From Lysobacter enzymogenes (GTDB lineage Bacteria > Pseudomonadota > Gammaproteobacteria > Xanthomonadales > Xanthomonadaceae), in contig NZ_CP067396.1 in assembly GCF_023617245.1 (NCBI RefSeq), positions 4,774,001 through 4,838,000 of the forward strand: a stretch of 64,000 nt of DNA. Direction: 5' to 3'. The translations under genes were made by a program, and so were the position numbers. Position 1 is the stretch's first letter, and every line of letters begins with the position of its first letter. Under the pieces are notes generated by a model. The model saw only the letters and a list, made by a program, of their open reading frames with translations. It had not been told where the DNA came from and did no database searches. Below are positions 51,753-61,019 of this stretch, in pieces.

Positions 51753-53402
51753 TCAAGAACAAAACCCGTTGCGCCCGCGCCGCTTGGCCCGGTACAGCGC
51801 TTCGTCGGCGCGATCCATCGCCGCATCCAGTTCGTCCACGCTGTAGGCCATCGCCACGCCGATGCTGCAGGTCAGCCGGCCGTGTTCGCTGTCGCGGTGT
51901 TCGATGTCCCGGCGATACAGCCCGAGCAGGATCGCGCGGGCGATGTTGAGCACGCGCGCCCGGCCGACCCCGGGGATCAGCACGCAGAATTCCTCGCCGC
52001 CGGCGCGCACCACCGCGTCGTCGCCTTCGCGCACTTCGGCGCGGATCGCCGCCACCGCGGTGCGCAGCGCTTCGTCGCCGGCGCGGTGGCCGTAGCGGTC
52101 GTTGTAGGCCTTGAAGTGGTCGACGTCGAGCAACAGCACCGCGACGCTGCCCAGGCGCGCGCCCTGCGCGGCCAGCGCCTGCACGAATTCGTCGCGGCCG
52201 CGACGATTCAGCGCGCCGGTCAGCGGGTCGGTGCAGGCGACCCGGTCGAGTTCGCGCAGGGCCGCGCGCAGTTGCTCGGTGCGCTGCGCCACGTCGTGTT
52301 CGCGCTCGGCCAGGCTCTGGCGCAGTTCGGCGTGGGCGTGGTCGAGCCGCGTCGACAGGTCGACGATGGCGGCCAGCACCGGCTGCAGTTCCTCCGGCAT
52401 CGGTACGTCGCCGGCCGGCAGGCCTAGCGCCGGCTCGGCGCCGCTGGCCAGCGCGCGCAGCCGCTGCAGCAGCAGCGAGGACGCGCGCGCCAGCATTCGC
52501 GCATACCACACGAACGCCAACGCGGCGCCGAGCACCGCCAGCAGCAGCAACTGGATCATCGACATCGCCCGCTCCAGCGCCGGGCGCGCGGCCAGTTCCC
52601 GCGGCGCCACCGCGTACAAGGTCCAGCCGCCGCGGGTGCGGGCCGCGGCGACGAAGGCGTGGCCGCCGTCGGGCATCACCGGCACCGCGCGGCGCGCGGC
52701 GCCGGCGTCGCGCTGGGCCAGCGCGGGCGCGAAACCGGTGTCCGCCGCGCGCTGCATGAACTTCAGGCCGATGCCGCCGCTGGCGTGGATGACCCGGCCG
52801 GCGCGGTCCAGCAGCACGGTCTCGTAGTCGCCGTGGCCGTTTTCGTCGTAGACGTGGGCCGGCGCCAGCGAGGCCTCGATCACCCCGGCGAAGGCGCCGT
52901 CGCGGTAGCGCGGCACCGACACCACCACCAGCGGGTCGCTGCCCAGGCCGCGGCCGACGAAGGCGTCGGAAATGTAGTCCCGCCCGCTGCGCGCCGGCTG
53001 GCGGAAGTAGTCGCGATCGGAGACGTCCAAGCCGACCGCGCGCGCGGCCGCCGCGGCCGGCGCGGCGCCGATCACCCGGCCGCGCGCGTCGGTGGCGATC
53101 AAGGTCAGGATCGGCGGGTAGCGCCGCTGCAGCTCGGGCAGTTCCACGCTCCAGTCCAGGCGGTGGCGCGCGCCGGCCGCAGCCAGCACGTGCAGGCTGG
53201 CCTGCAGCGCGGCCAGGCTCTCGTCGAGCTCGTGCGCGAGCACGTGCGCGCTGGCGGCGGTGCGCGCGTCGATCTCGTCGAGTTCGGCCCGGTAGCGGGC
53301 GAGCACCATCGCCGCGCCGAACGCCAGGCTCGGCAGCACCACCGCCATCACCAGCAGGCCGAGGAACTGCCGATACAAGCCGCGCCGCACCGCCGGCTGC
53401 AT
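51753..53402 (-). CDS. Membrane diguanylate cyclase with sensor (dCache-like) domain
   Basis: 549 residues from ATG 53402. TM1 at about 14-33, an extracytoplasmic dCache-type sensor at about 35-285 (RDYFRQPARSGRDYISDAFV; SVPRYRDGAFAGVIEAS), TM2 near 292-312, a HAMP/coiled-coil-like linker with LRQSLAEREHDVAQRTEQLR, and a C-terminal GGDEF domain (TDPLTGALNRRGRDEFV ... VVRAGGEEF). The active-site GGEEF is intact, so it should make cyclic di-GMP. The position of the product-binding RxxD motif reads E-G-D-D, so feedback inhibition may be weak. The frame upstream of 53402 crosses a terminator and is not used. Confidence 0.9.
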   Translation of the reverse strand: MQPAVRRGLYRQFLGLLVMAVVLPSLAFGAAMVLARYRAELDEIDARTAASAHVLAHELDESLAALQASLHVLAAAGARHRLDWSVELPELQRRYPPILTLIATDARGRVIGAAPAAAAARAVGLDVSDRDYFRQPARSGRDYISDAFVGRGLGSDPLVVVSVPRYRDGAFAGVIEASLAPAHVYDENGHGDYETVLLDRAGRVIHASGGIGLKFMQRAADTGFAPALAQRDAGAARRAVPVMPDGGHAFVAAARTRGGWTLYAVAPRELAARPALERAMSMIQLLLLAVLGAALAFVWYARMLARASSLLLQRLRALASGAEPALGLPAGDVPMPEELQPVLAAIVDLSTRLDHAHAELRQSLAEREHDVAQRTEQLRAALRELDRVACTDPLTGALNRRGRDEFVQALAAQGARLGSVAVLLLDVDHFKAYNDRYGHRAGDEALRTAVAAIRAEVREGDDAVVRAGGEEFCVLIPGVGRARVLNIARAILLGLYRRDIEHRDSEHGRLTCSIGVAMAYSVDELDAAMDRADEALYRAKRRGRNGFCS

Positions 53403-53442
53403 GCGGCCCGCTTCCGCAGCCGATTTTTTGTGCCTCGCAAAA

Positions 53443-53474
53443 CGAAACAGCCCCGCCGAAGCGGGGCTGTTTCG
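53443..53474 (-). terminator. gapA terminator
   Basis: Inverted repeat CGAAACAGCCCCG / CGGGGCTGTTTCG with a six-base loop, downstream of the gapA stop on the minus strand and followed there by a T-rich tract; good rho-independent form. Confidence 0.87.
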
Positions 53475-53595
53475 ATGCGCGGTGCCGGCGCGGAGCCAGC
53501 GCCGCCGTTCAAGGCGGCGCGGCGGTGGCGGCGATGGCGGTTGCGGGGTCTCGTCGTCCATGCGCGTCTCGCACGCCCGGGGCCGGTGCGGCGGC

Positions 53596-54600
<1,005 letters not shown>

Positions 54601-54835
54601 TGCGATAACTCCTGCGTCCGCCGGGGCGGGTCGAAGTGGGGAAACCGCCATTCTAGCAAGGCGGGGCCGGCGTCGCAGTCCGGCACGACCGCGGCCGAGA
54701 GCGACCGTGAGCCGCGCCCGGACTGCGATGGCAATCAAGGTTTGCGATTTTACTGCGCATTTAGAGTGCGCGGCAGGCTTCGGCCTGTTCAGAAAACCCG
54801 GCATTCCGCACTCATCTGCAAGGGGGACTCAAGGA

Positions 54836-55459
54836 ATGAACCATCGACTGACCGGCGGCCTCGTCGCCGCCGCGCTCGCCTGCGCGGCCCACCCTGCCCT
54901 GGCCCAGCAGGCCGGCACCTTCACCGTCGGCATCGGCGCCCACCAGGTCCAGCCCAAGTCCAACAACGGCAGCGTGCTCGGCGGCACCGCCCAACTGGAG
55001 ATCGGCGACAACGTCCAGCCCACCATCACCTTCGAGTACTTCCTGCGCGAGAACCTCGGCATCGAGGTGCTGGCGGCGACGCCGTTCAAGCACGACATCG
55101 ACATCAAGGGCCTGGGCAAGGTCGCCACCACTAAGCACCTGCCGCCGACCTTCTCGCTGCAATACCACTGGAACAGCCAGGGCACGGTCTCGCCGTTCGT
55201 CGGCGTGGGCGTGAACTACACGACCTTCTTCAGCGAGAAGACCACCGGCCCGCTGCGCGGCGCCAAGCTCAAGCTGGAGGACTCGGTCGGCGTGGCCGCG
55301 CACGTGGGCGTGGACTTCATCCTCAACGAGCGCGGCGCGGTCCGGGTCGACGCGCGCTGGATGGACATCGGCACCGACGTGAAGCTCAACGGGCAGAAGA
55401 TCGGCAAGGCCAACATCGATCCGCTCGTGTACGGGCTGGCGTACGTGTTCAAGTTCTGA
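54836..55459 (+). CDS. OmpW/AlkL-family outer-membrane porin
   Basis: 207 residues. Signal peptide 1-23 (ALA/QQAGT). The mature part looks like an eight-stranded barrel: FTVGIGAHQVQPKSNNGSVL, ITFEYFLRENLGIEVLAATP, LPPTFSLQYHWNSQGTVSPF, and a C-terminal LVYGLAYVFKF ending in Phe. OmpW proteins pass small hydrophobic compounds. AAGGA lies close to the ATG at 54836. A strong hairpin follows the gene. Confidence 0.92.
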   Translation: MNHRLTGGLVAAALACAAHPALAQQAGTFTVGIGAHQVQPKSNNGSVLGGTAQLEIGDNVQPTITFEYFLRENLGIEVLAATPFKHDIDIKGLGKVATTKHLPPTFSLQYHWNSQGTVSPFVGVGVNYTTFFSEKTTGPLRGAKLKLEDSVGVAAHVGVDFILNERGAVRVDARWMDIGTDVKLNGQKIGKANIDPLVYGLAYVFKF

Positions 55460-55482
55460 GCGGCGCCTGGGTGATGCAGCGG

Positions 55483-55507
55483 GGCCGCGCCGCTAGGCGG
55501 CGCGGCC
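55483..55507 (+). terminator. ompW terminator-type hairpin
   Basis: Perfect 11-bp stem GGCCGCGCCGC / GCGGCGCGGCC with a 3-base loop, 24 bases after the OmpW stop, followed by TTG. No long U-tract. Confidence 0.72.
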
Positions 55508-55523
55508 TTGATCGTGGCGATCG

Positions 55524-55622
55524 GAACGAAAGCGTCGGGGCTGAAGCCCCTCCCACAAAAGCGCAGGCCGTCGCGGTCGGAGGGCTGTTGTGGGAGGGGC
55601 TTCAGCCCCGACGCTTTCGTTC
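55524..55622. repeat. Family B inverted pair
   Basis: Arms 55524-55557 and 55588-55622 (GAACGAAAGCGTCGGGGCTG and complement) pair over about 34 bases; here the core is GGGGCTGAAGCCCC rather than GGGCCTGAAGGCCC. Between the OmpW and S1/P1 nuclease genes. Confidence 0.82.
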
Positions 55623-55693
55623 CAGATCGCCACCCCTCGCACCGCCAGCTTCGGACAGCGGCCCGCGCCACCGGCTCCGGTACAGTGCGCGCC

Positions 55694-56536
55694 ATGACCG
55701 CCCCCCACACTTCCGCCCGCCGCCTGCTCGCCGCCGCCGCGCTCGTCCTCGCCCTGCCGCTGCCGGCCCTGGCCTGGGGTCCGCAGGGCCACCGCCTCGT
55801 CGCCGAACTGGCCTGGAACGACATGTCGCCCGCCGCGCGCGCCGAGGCCGAGAAGCTGCTCGCCGGCGAGCCCGACCCGACCCTGCCCGGCATCGCCAAC
55901 TGGGCCGACCAACTGCGCGCCGAAGACCCGGACCTGGGCAAGCGCAGCGCCAAGTGGCACTACGTCAACCTCGGCGAGAGCGATTGCCGTTACGACGCCG
56001 CGCGCGACTGCCCCGGCGGCAATTGCGTGGTCGCGGCGATCGCCGCGCAGAGCGCGATCCTGGCCGACCGCCGCAAGCCGCGGGCCGAACGCCTGCAGGC
56101 GTTGAAGTTCGTCGTCCACCTGGTCGGCGACGTGCACCAGCCGCTGCACGCCGGCTACGCCCGCGACAAGGGCGGCAACGATTTCCAACTCGCCATTCCC
56201 GGCCAGCCCGATCGCCCCGGCGGCTACGGCGCCAACCTGCACTCGCTGTGGGACAGCCGCATGCTCAGCATGAGCAAGCTCGGCGACGACAAGTATCTGG
56301 CCCGGCTGGAGAAGATCCAGGTGCCCGCGGTCAGCGCGCTGGCGCTGCCGCCGCCGGCCGCCGACTGGGCCGAGGACTCGTGCAAGCTGGTGCTGCAACC
56401 GGGCTTCTATCCGCCGACCCACAAGCTGGCGCCGGACTATGTCGCCACCTGGCGGCCGCTAGCCGAGACCCAGTTGCGCCTGGGTGGCGAACATCTGGCC
56501 AAGCTGCTCGACGCCGCGCTGGCGCCGGGGCGCTGA
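55694..56536 (+). CDS. Secreted S1/P1-type zinc nuclease
   Basis: 280 residues. Signal peptide 1-27. The mature protein starts at Trp (ALA/WGPQGHRLVAELAWND), where the N-terminal Trp supplies a zinc ligand in S1/P1 nucleases. Further ligands: HYVNL, FVVHLVGDVHQPLHAGYARD, GGNDFQL, and NLHSLWD with the last His. Expected to degrade single-stranded nucleic acids outside the cytoplasm for nutrition. A related fold, zinc phospholipase C, is the alternative, but the motif spacing fits nuclease better. Confidence 0.9.
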   Translation: MTAPHTSARRLLAAAALVLALPLPALAWGPQGHRLVAELAWNDMSPAARAEAEKLLAGEPDPTLPGIANWADQLRAEDPDLGKRSAKWHYVNLGESDCRYDAARDCPGGNCVVAAIAAQSAILADRRKPRAERLQALKFVVHLVGDVHQPLHAGYARDKGGNDFQLAIPGQPDRPGGYGANLHSLWDSRMLSMSKLGDDKYLARLEKIQVPAVSALALPPPAADWAEDSCKLVLQPGFYPPTHKLAPDYVATWRPLAETQLRLGGEHLAKLLDAALAPGR

Positions 56537-56786
56537 CCGCCGCGTCGCGCCGCCCTGCCGCGCGACGCCGACGCCGGACCGCGCATCGACGCGGCCGCTT
56601 GACATGGCCGCTTAACATGGCCGATCGGCGCGGCGGGTTAACGTGGCGCACCGACGCGCCGCGCCGCATCGGACGACGGATCGGCGCGGCCCATCGCGCC
56701 GACGTCCGGCCGATACGGCGCCTCGTATCGGCCGCGCCCGCGCGGGAACCGACGAAGAACGCGGCGCCGCCGCACCGAGAGCCGCC

Positions 56787-57686
56787 ATGCCGCCCGCCCC
56801 CGCCGCCGCGCCGCACGTCAGCGCCTTCCATCATCGCGACACCGGCACCTGGACCTACCTGGTCGCCGACCCGGCCACGCGCGCGGCCGCCATCGTCGAT
56901 CCGGTGCTCGACTTCGATCCGCGTTCGGGCCGCACCGGCCTGGACAGCGTCGCGCCCTTGCTCGAACGCGCCGCCGCCGACGGCCTGCGCATCGACTGGC
57001 TGCTGGAAACCCACGCCCACGCCGACCACCTCAGCGCCGCGCACGCGCTGCGCGAGCGCCTGCGCGCGGCGGACGGCCGCGCGCCGCGGCTTGCCATCGG
57101 CCGCCGCATCGGCGAAGTGCGGCGGGTGTTCGCGCCGCTGTTCGGCCTGTCCGACGAAGAACCCGCGCAACAGCCCGCCGCGTTCGATCATCTGTTCGAC
57201 GACGACGAAGGCTTCGCCGTCGGCGCGCTGCCCGCGCGCGCGATCCCGGTGCCCGGCCATACCCAGGACAGCCTGGCTTACCTGATCGGCGACGCGCTGT
57301 TCGCCGGCGACTCGCTGTTCATGCCCGACAGCGGCACCGCCCGCTGCGACTTCCCCGGCGGCGACGCGGCGATGCTGTACCAGTCGATCCAGCGCCTGTA
57401 CCTGCTGCCCGAGGCGACCCGCGTGTTCGTCTGCCACGATTACGGCAAGGACGGACGCGAGCCGGCCTGCGAGACCACGATCGGCGCGCAGAAGCAGGGC
57501 AATCTGCACGTGCGCGCCGACACCGACGAAGCCGGGTTCGTGGCCCTGCGCGAAGCGCGCGACCGCACCCTGGCGGTGCCGGCGCTGATCCTGCCGTCGC
57601 TGCAGGTCAACCTGCGCGGCGGCGCGCTGCCGGAGCCGGAGGCCAACGGCGTGCGCTACCTGAAACTTCCGCTCGACCAACTGTGA
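56787..57686 (+). CDS. MBL-fold hydrolase, persulfide-dioxygenase-like
   Basis: 299 residues of the metallo-beta-lactamase superfamily. Metal motif ETHAHADHLSA (H76, H78, D80, H81), later VPGHTQDSLAYLIGDALFAG and VFVCHDYGKD. The fit to ETHE1/Blh-type persulfide dioxygenases is good in length and order. These oxidise glutathione persulfide to sulfite in the cytoplasm. The ATG at 56787 has GAGA upstream. The 250-bp gap before it holds only short direct repeats (ACATGGCCG at about 56604 and 56615). Confidence 0.87.
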   Translation: MPPAPAAAPHVSAFHHRDTGTWTYLVADPATRAAAIVDPVLDFDPRSGRTGLDSVAPLLERAAADGLRIDWLLETHAHADHLSAAHALRERLRAADGRAPRLAIGRRIGEVRRVFAPLFGLSDEEPAQQPAAFDHLFDDDEGFAVGALPARAIPVPGHTQDSLAYLIGDALFAGDSLFMPDSGTARCDFPGGDAAMLYQSIQRLYLLPEATRVFVCHDYGKDGREPACETTIGAQKQGNLHVRADTDEAGFVALREARDRTLAVPALILPSLQVNLRGGALPEPEANGVRYLKLPLDQL

Positions 57687-57688
57687 GG

Positions 57689-58204
57689 ATGCGCATGCGC
57701 CGCACCGATGCCCGTTTGTTGTCCTTGTCGCTGCTGTTGACCGTCGCTTTCGCCGCGCCGGCGCAGCACCGGCATGCCGACGCCGAATCCAAGGCCGCAG
57801 CCGCGCCGACGGGCCCGGTGGAGGTCAAGCTGGACGAAGCGCTGATCGCGCGGCTGCCGCAGGTGAAGGCCGAGGGCGAAGCGCACGGCCGCAAACTCAG
57901 CTGCGAAGGCGTGGCCCTGGTCGAACTGCTGCGCGCGTCCGGCGCGATGCCGGCCGCGCCGTTGCGCGGCGCGCAACTGGCGCGGGTCGCGCAGGTACGC
58001 GCGCGCGACGGCTACCGCGCCGCGTTCTCGCTCGGCGAACTCGACCCGAGCCTGGGCAACCGCCCGGTGGTGCTGACCCGCCGCTGCAACGGCGCCGACC
58101 TGCCGGCCGAGGACGGCCCCTGGCGCCTGATCGTCCCCGGCGAATCGCGTCCGGCGCGGTGGGTGCGGCAGGTCGAGTCGATCCGGGTGAGCGGCGCCGA
58201 CTGA
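57689..58204 (+). CDS. Exported molybdopterin-binding-like small protein
   Basis: 171 residues from ATG 57689, 2 bases after the MBL gene stop, so an operon with it. Signal peptide 1-25 (PAQ/HRH). The mature part has the order LSCEGVALVELLRASGAMPA, AQVRARDGYRAAFSLGELDP, VVLTRRCNGADLP, and GPWRLIVPGESRPARWVRQV, which matches the small single-domain relatives of sulfite-oxidase-type molybdopterin proteins. A lone Cys in LSCEG may be the metal ligand position, but this is uncertain. Molybdate transport genes follow after about 450 bp. Confidence 0.7.
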   Translation: MRMRRTDARLLSLSLLLTVAFAAPAQHRHADAESKAAAAPTGPVEVKLDEALIARLPQVKAEGEAHGRKLSCEGVALVELLRASGAMPAAPLRGAQLARVAQVRARDGYRAAFSLGELDPSLGNRPVVLTRRCNGADLPAEDGPWRLIVPGESRPARWVRQVESIRVSGAD

Positions 58205-58241
58205 CTGAGGCGAGGCCTTCAGGCCGGGCACTGCGCTCTCT

Positions 58242-58456
58242 GTGGGAGAGCCTGCAGTCCCGACGCTGCGCTCTTCTGCGGGGGGCCTTCAGGCCCGATG
58301 CTGCGCTCTTCTTTGGAAGAGCCTCCAGGCCCGACGCTGCGCTCTTCTGTGGAAGAGCCTCCAGGCCCGACGCTGCGCTCTTCTGTGGAAGAGCCTCCAG
58401 GCCCGCCGCTGCGCTCTTCTGTGGAAGAGCCTCCAGGCCCGACGCTGCGCTCTTCT
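58242..58456. repeat. 36-bp tandem array derived from family B
   Basis: Six units starting at 58242, 58278, 58313, 58349, 58385 and 58421, period 36 (one unit 35). The consensus of the later units begins GTGGAAGAGCCTCCAGGCCC and continues GACGCTGCGCTCTTCT. Units 3-6 are nearly identical; units 1-2 are diverged. The array runs directly into a complete family B hairpin at 58457-58539. No unique spacers, so not CRISPR; the open frame through it encodes only the 12-residue repeat EEPPGPTLRSSV. Confidence 0.9.
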
Positions 58457-58539
58457 GTGGGAGGGCCTTCAGGCCCGACGCTTTCCGCTCAGATCGCGGC
58501 GATTTGAGACAAGAGCATCGGGCCTGAAGGCCCTCCCAC
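58457..58539. repeat. Family B hairpin element at the end of the array
   Basis: Complete 83-bp element with both arms, fused to the 36-bp array. The stretch from 58540 to the modA start at 58657 has no gene and should hold the modABC promoter. Confidence 0.85.
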
Positions 58540-58656
58540 AACAGCTCAGGCCCTGCGACACCCAGGCGCTCCAACAGCCCCTCCGACAACGGCCATCGAA
58601 CCCTTCCGCCACAGCCTCGGGTTACTCTGCCTCCACCTCCCCGCAGGCCCGTCCCC

Positions 58657-59451
58657 ATGAACGTCCGCCGCCGCTTCCTCGGCGCCCTGTGCGCCCTCGG
58701 TCTCGGCTTCGCCCTCGCCGCCGGCGCCGCGCCGGCGCAGGACAAGAACGCGCAGCCGCTGACCGTGTTCGCCGCCGCCAGCCTCAAGGAATCGCTCGAC
58801 GAAGCCGCCGCCGCGTACCGGCAGCAGACCGGCCAGAGCGTGCGCGCGTCCTACGCCGCCAGCTCGGCGCTGGCGCGGCAGATCGAACAAGGCGCGCCGG
58901 CCGACCTGTTCTTCTCCGCCGACCTGGACTGGATGGACTACCTGCAGCAACGCCGGTTGCTCGTCGACGCCAGCCGCCGCAACGTACTCGGCAACACCCT
59001 GGTGCTGATCGCGCCGAAGGACAGCCAGGCCAAACCGCTGGCGCTCAAGCCCGGCACCGACCTGCGCCCGCTGCTCGGCGAAGGCCGCCTGGCGCTGGCG
59101 CTGACCGCGAGCGTACCGGCCGGCAAGTACGCGCGCGCCGCGTTCGAGAAGCTCGGCGTATGGCGACAACTGCAGCCGCGCGTGGCCGAAGGCGAGAACG
59201 TGCGCGCGGCGCTGATGCTGGTCGCGCGCGGCGAGGCGCCGCTCGGCGTGGTCTACGGCAGCGACGCCCAGGCCGAACCCAAGGTGCGGGTGCTGGCGAC
59301 CTTCCCCGCCGACACCCACGCGCCGATCGTCTACCCGGTGGCCGTGGTCAAGGCCAGCCGCCACCCGGGCGCGGCCGCGTTCGCGCAATGGCTGCGCGGC
59401 AAGCAGGCGGCGGCGATCTTCCGCCGCCACGGTTTCGCGCCGCTGCCGTGA
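58657..59451 (+). CDS. modA: Molybdate-binding protein ModA
   Basis: Periplasmic binding protein of a molybdate/tungstate ABC importer. 264 residues. Signal peptide 1-27 (PAQ/DKN). Binding-site strands LTVFAAASLKESLDEAAAAY and FSADLDWMDYLQQRRLL, ASYAASSALARQIEQGAPAD with oxyanion-binding Ser, and ALTASVPAGKYARAAFE. First gene of modABC. GC-rich leader; no ModE-type dyad recognised. Confidence 0.95.
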   Translation: MNVRRRFLGALCALGLGFALAAGAAPAQDKNAQPLTVFAAASLKESLDEAAAAYRQQTGQSVRASYAASSALARQIEQGAPADLFFSADLDWMDYLQQRRLLVDASRRNVLGNTLVLIAPKDSQAKPLALKPGTDLRPLLGEGRLALALTASVPAGKYARAAFEKLGVWRQLQPRVAEGENVRAALMLVARGEAPLGVVYGSDAQAEPKVRVLATFPADTHAPIVYPVAVVKASRHPGAAAFAQWLRGKQAAAIFRRHGFAPLP

Positions 59452-59533
59452 ATCCGGCTGCGAACCCGGCCGCGACGCCCGCGACGCCCGCGCGGTCCGA
59501 CCGCGTCGCCACCGCGAACGCCGCGGCATCGCG

Positions 59534-60238
59534 ATGAGCGAGGGCTTCGCCGGCTTCAGCGCGGCCGAGCTGACCGCGATCGCGCTCAGCCTCAAGGTCG
59601 CCGCGGCCGCCACCGTCTGCAGCCTGCCGTTCGGCGTGGCGGTGGGCTGGCTGCTGGCGCGCACGCGCTTTCCCGGCAAGCTGCTGGTCGACACGCTGAT
59701 GTACCTGCCGCTGGTGCTGCCGCCGGTGGTCACCGGCTATGCGCTGCTGCTCGGCTTCGGCGCGCAGGGGCCGATCGGGCGGTTCCTGTCCGAACACTTC
59801 GGCATCGTGTTCGCGTTCCGTTGGACCGGCGCCGCGCTGGCCAGCGCGATCATGGGCTTCCCGTTGATGGTGCGCGCGATCCGCCTGTCGATCGAAGCGG
59901 TGGACCGGCGCCTGGAACAGGCCGCGGCCACGCTCGGCGCCAATCCGTGGCGGGTGTTCTTCGGCGTGACCCTGCCGCTGGCCTGGCCCGGCCTGCTGGC
60001 CGGCGCGGTGCTGTGCTTCGCCAAGGCGCTGGGCGAGTTCGGCGCCACCATCACCTTCGTGTCCAACATCGCCGGCGAGACCCAGACGCTGTCGTCGGCG
60101 ATCTGGGGCCTGATGCAGACGCCCGGCGCCGAGTCGGGCGTGCTGCGGCTGGCGCTGGTCGCGGTGGCGCTGTCGTTCGCCGCGGTGTTCGCCTCGGAAT
60201 GGCTGGTGCAGCGCCAGCGCGCGGGGACGCAGCGATGA
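59534..60238 (+). CDS. modB: Molybdate ABC permease ModB
   Basis: Inner-membrane permease of 234 residues with about five membrane segments. LMYLPLVLPPVVTGYALLLG at 55-75, and the cytoplasmic EAA loop EQAAATLGANPWRVFFGVTL near 132-150 that contacts the ATPase. It follows modA by 82 bp and overlaps modC (ATGA). Confidence 0.95.
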   Translation: MSEGFAGFSAAELTAIALSLKVAAAATVCSLPFGVAVGWLLARTRFPGKLLVDTLMYLPLVLPPVVTGYALLLGFGAQGPIGRFLSEHFGIVFAFRWTGAALASAIMGFPLMVRAIRLSIEAVDRRLEQAAATLGANPWRVFFGVTLPLAWPGLLAGAVLCFAKALGEFGATITFVSNIAGETQTLSSAIWGLMQTPGAESGVLRLALVAVALSFAAVFASEWLVQRQRAGTQR

Positions 60239-60900
60239 ACGCCGCGGTTTCCGCTGCGGACAACGCCGGTTTCGACATCGACATCGAACTGCGCCGCGGC
60301 GACGCGCGCTCGGGTTTTCGCCGCACGTTCGCGATCCGCAGCGAGCACCGGGTGATCGCCGTGGTCGGCGACTCCGGCGCCGGCAAGACCTCGCTGCTGC
60401 ACGCCATCGCCGGCCTGCTGCGGCCGGTGCGCGGACGCATCGTCGTCGCAGGCGAGACCCTGTTCGACCGCGAGCGCCGCATCGACCAGCCGGCGCACCG
60501 CCGCCGCATCGGCTACGTGTTCCAGGACGCGCGCCTGTTCCCGCACCTGGACGTGCGCGCCAACCTGCTTTACGGCCTGCGCGGCGCGGGCGCGCGCGAG
60601 CGCCGCTTCGAACTGGACGCGATCGTCGAGTTGCTCGGCATCGGCCACCTGCTGGCGCGCGGCACCGCCGGCCTGTCCGGCGGCGAGATGCAGCGCGTGG
60701 CGCTGGGCCGCGCCTTGCTGTCGCAGCCGCGCATCCTGCTGCTCGACGAACCCTTGTCGATGCTGGACATGAACCGTCGCGACGAACTGCTGCCGTATCT
60801 GCAGCGGGTGCGCGAGGAAAGCGGCTTGCCGATGATCTACGTCAGCCACTATCCCGAGGAAGTGCGGCGGATCGCCGAGGACGTGCACCGCATCGGTTGA
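60235..60900 (+). CDS. modC: Molybdate ABC ATPase ModC, short form
   Basis: ATPase of 221 residues. Walker A GDSGAGKTSLL near 51-61, Q-loop VFQDARLFPHL, signature LSGGEMQRVALGRAL, Walker B ILLLDEPLS, switch His in YVSHYPEEV. The typical ModC is about 350 residues with a C-terminal TOBE/Mop domain; this one stops right after the ATPase core (VHRIG), losing the last strand and the whole regulatory domain. The DNA after the stop does not restore a Mop-like frame by eye, so it is a true short form rather than a frameshift. Confidence 0.93.
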   Translation: MNAAVSAADNAGFDIDIELRRGDARSGFRRTFAIRSEHRVIAVVGDSGAGKTSLLHAIAGLLRPVRGRIVVAGETLFDRERRIDQPAHRRRIGYVFQDARLFPHLDVRANLLYGLRGAGARERRFELDAIVELLGIGHLLARGTAGLSGGEMQRVALGRALLSQPRILLLDEPLSMLDMNRRDELLPYLQRVREESGLPMIYVSHYPEEVRRIAEDVHRIG

Positions 60901-60931
60901 GCGACGGCGCCGCCATCGCCGAGGGGACGAA

Positions 60932-60957
60932 CGCGCCCGGCAACATGCGCGGGCGCG
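60932..60957. terminator. Possible hairpin between convergent modC and M56 gene
   Basis: CGCGCCCG / CGGGCGCG stem of 8 bp with a 10-base loop in the 119-bp convergent gap. No T-run, so termination is only suggested. Confidence 0.4.
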
Positions 60958-61019
60958 CGAACGAACCCAGGTAAAAACCGCCGCCACCGCGCCGTGGCCA
61001 TCGGCGCGGCAGCGCAGGC

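Noticed and set aside
58242..58507. CRISPR-like regular repeats, or a coding gene of repeated EEPPGPTLRSSV
   Set aside because: The units are contiguous without unique spacers, and there is no cas gene. The open frame arises because 36 is divisible by three; the peptide is pure repeat.
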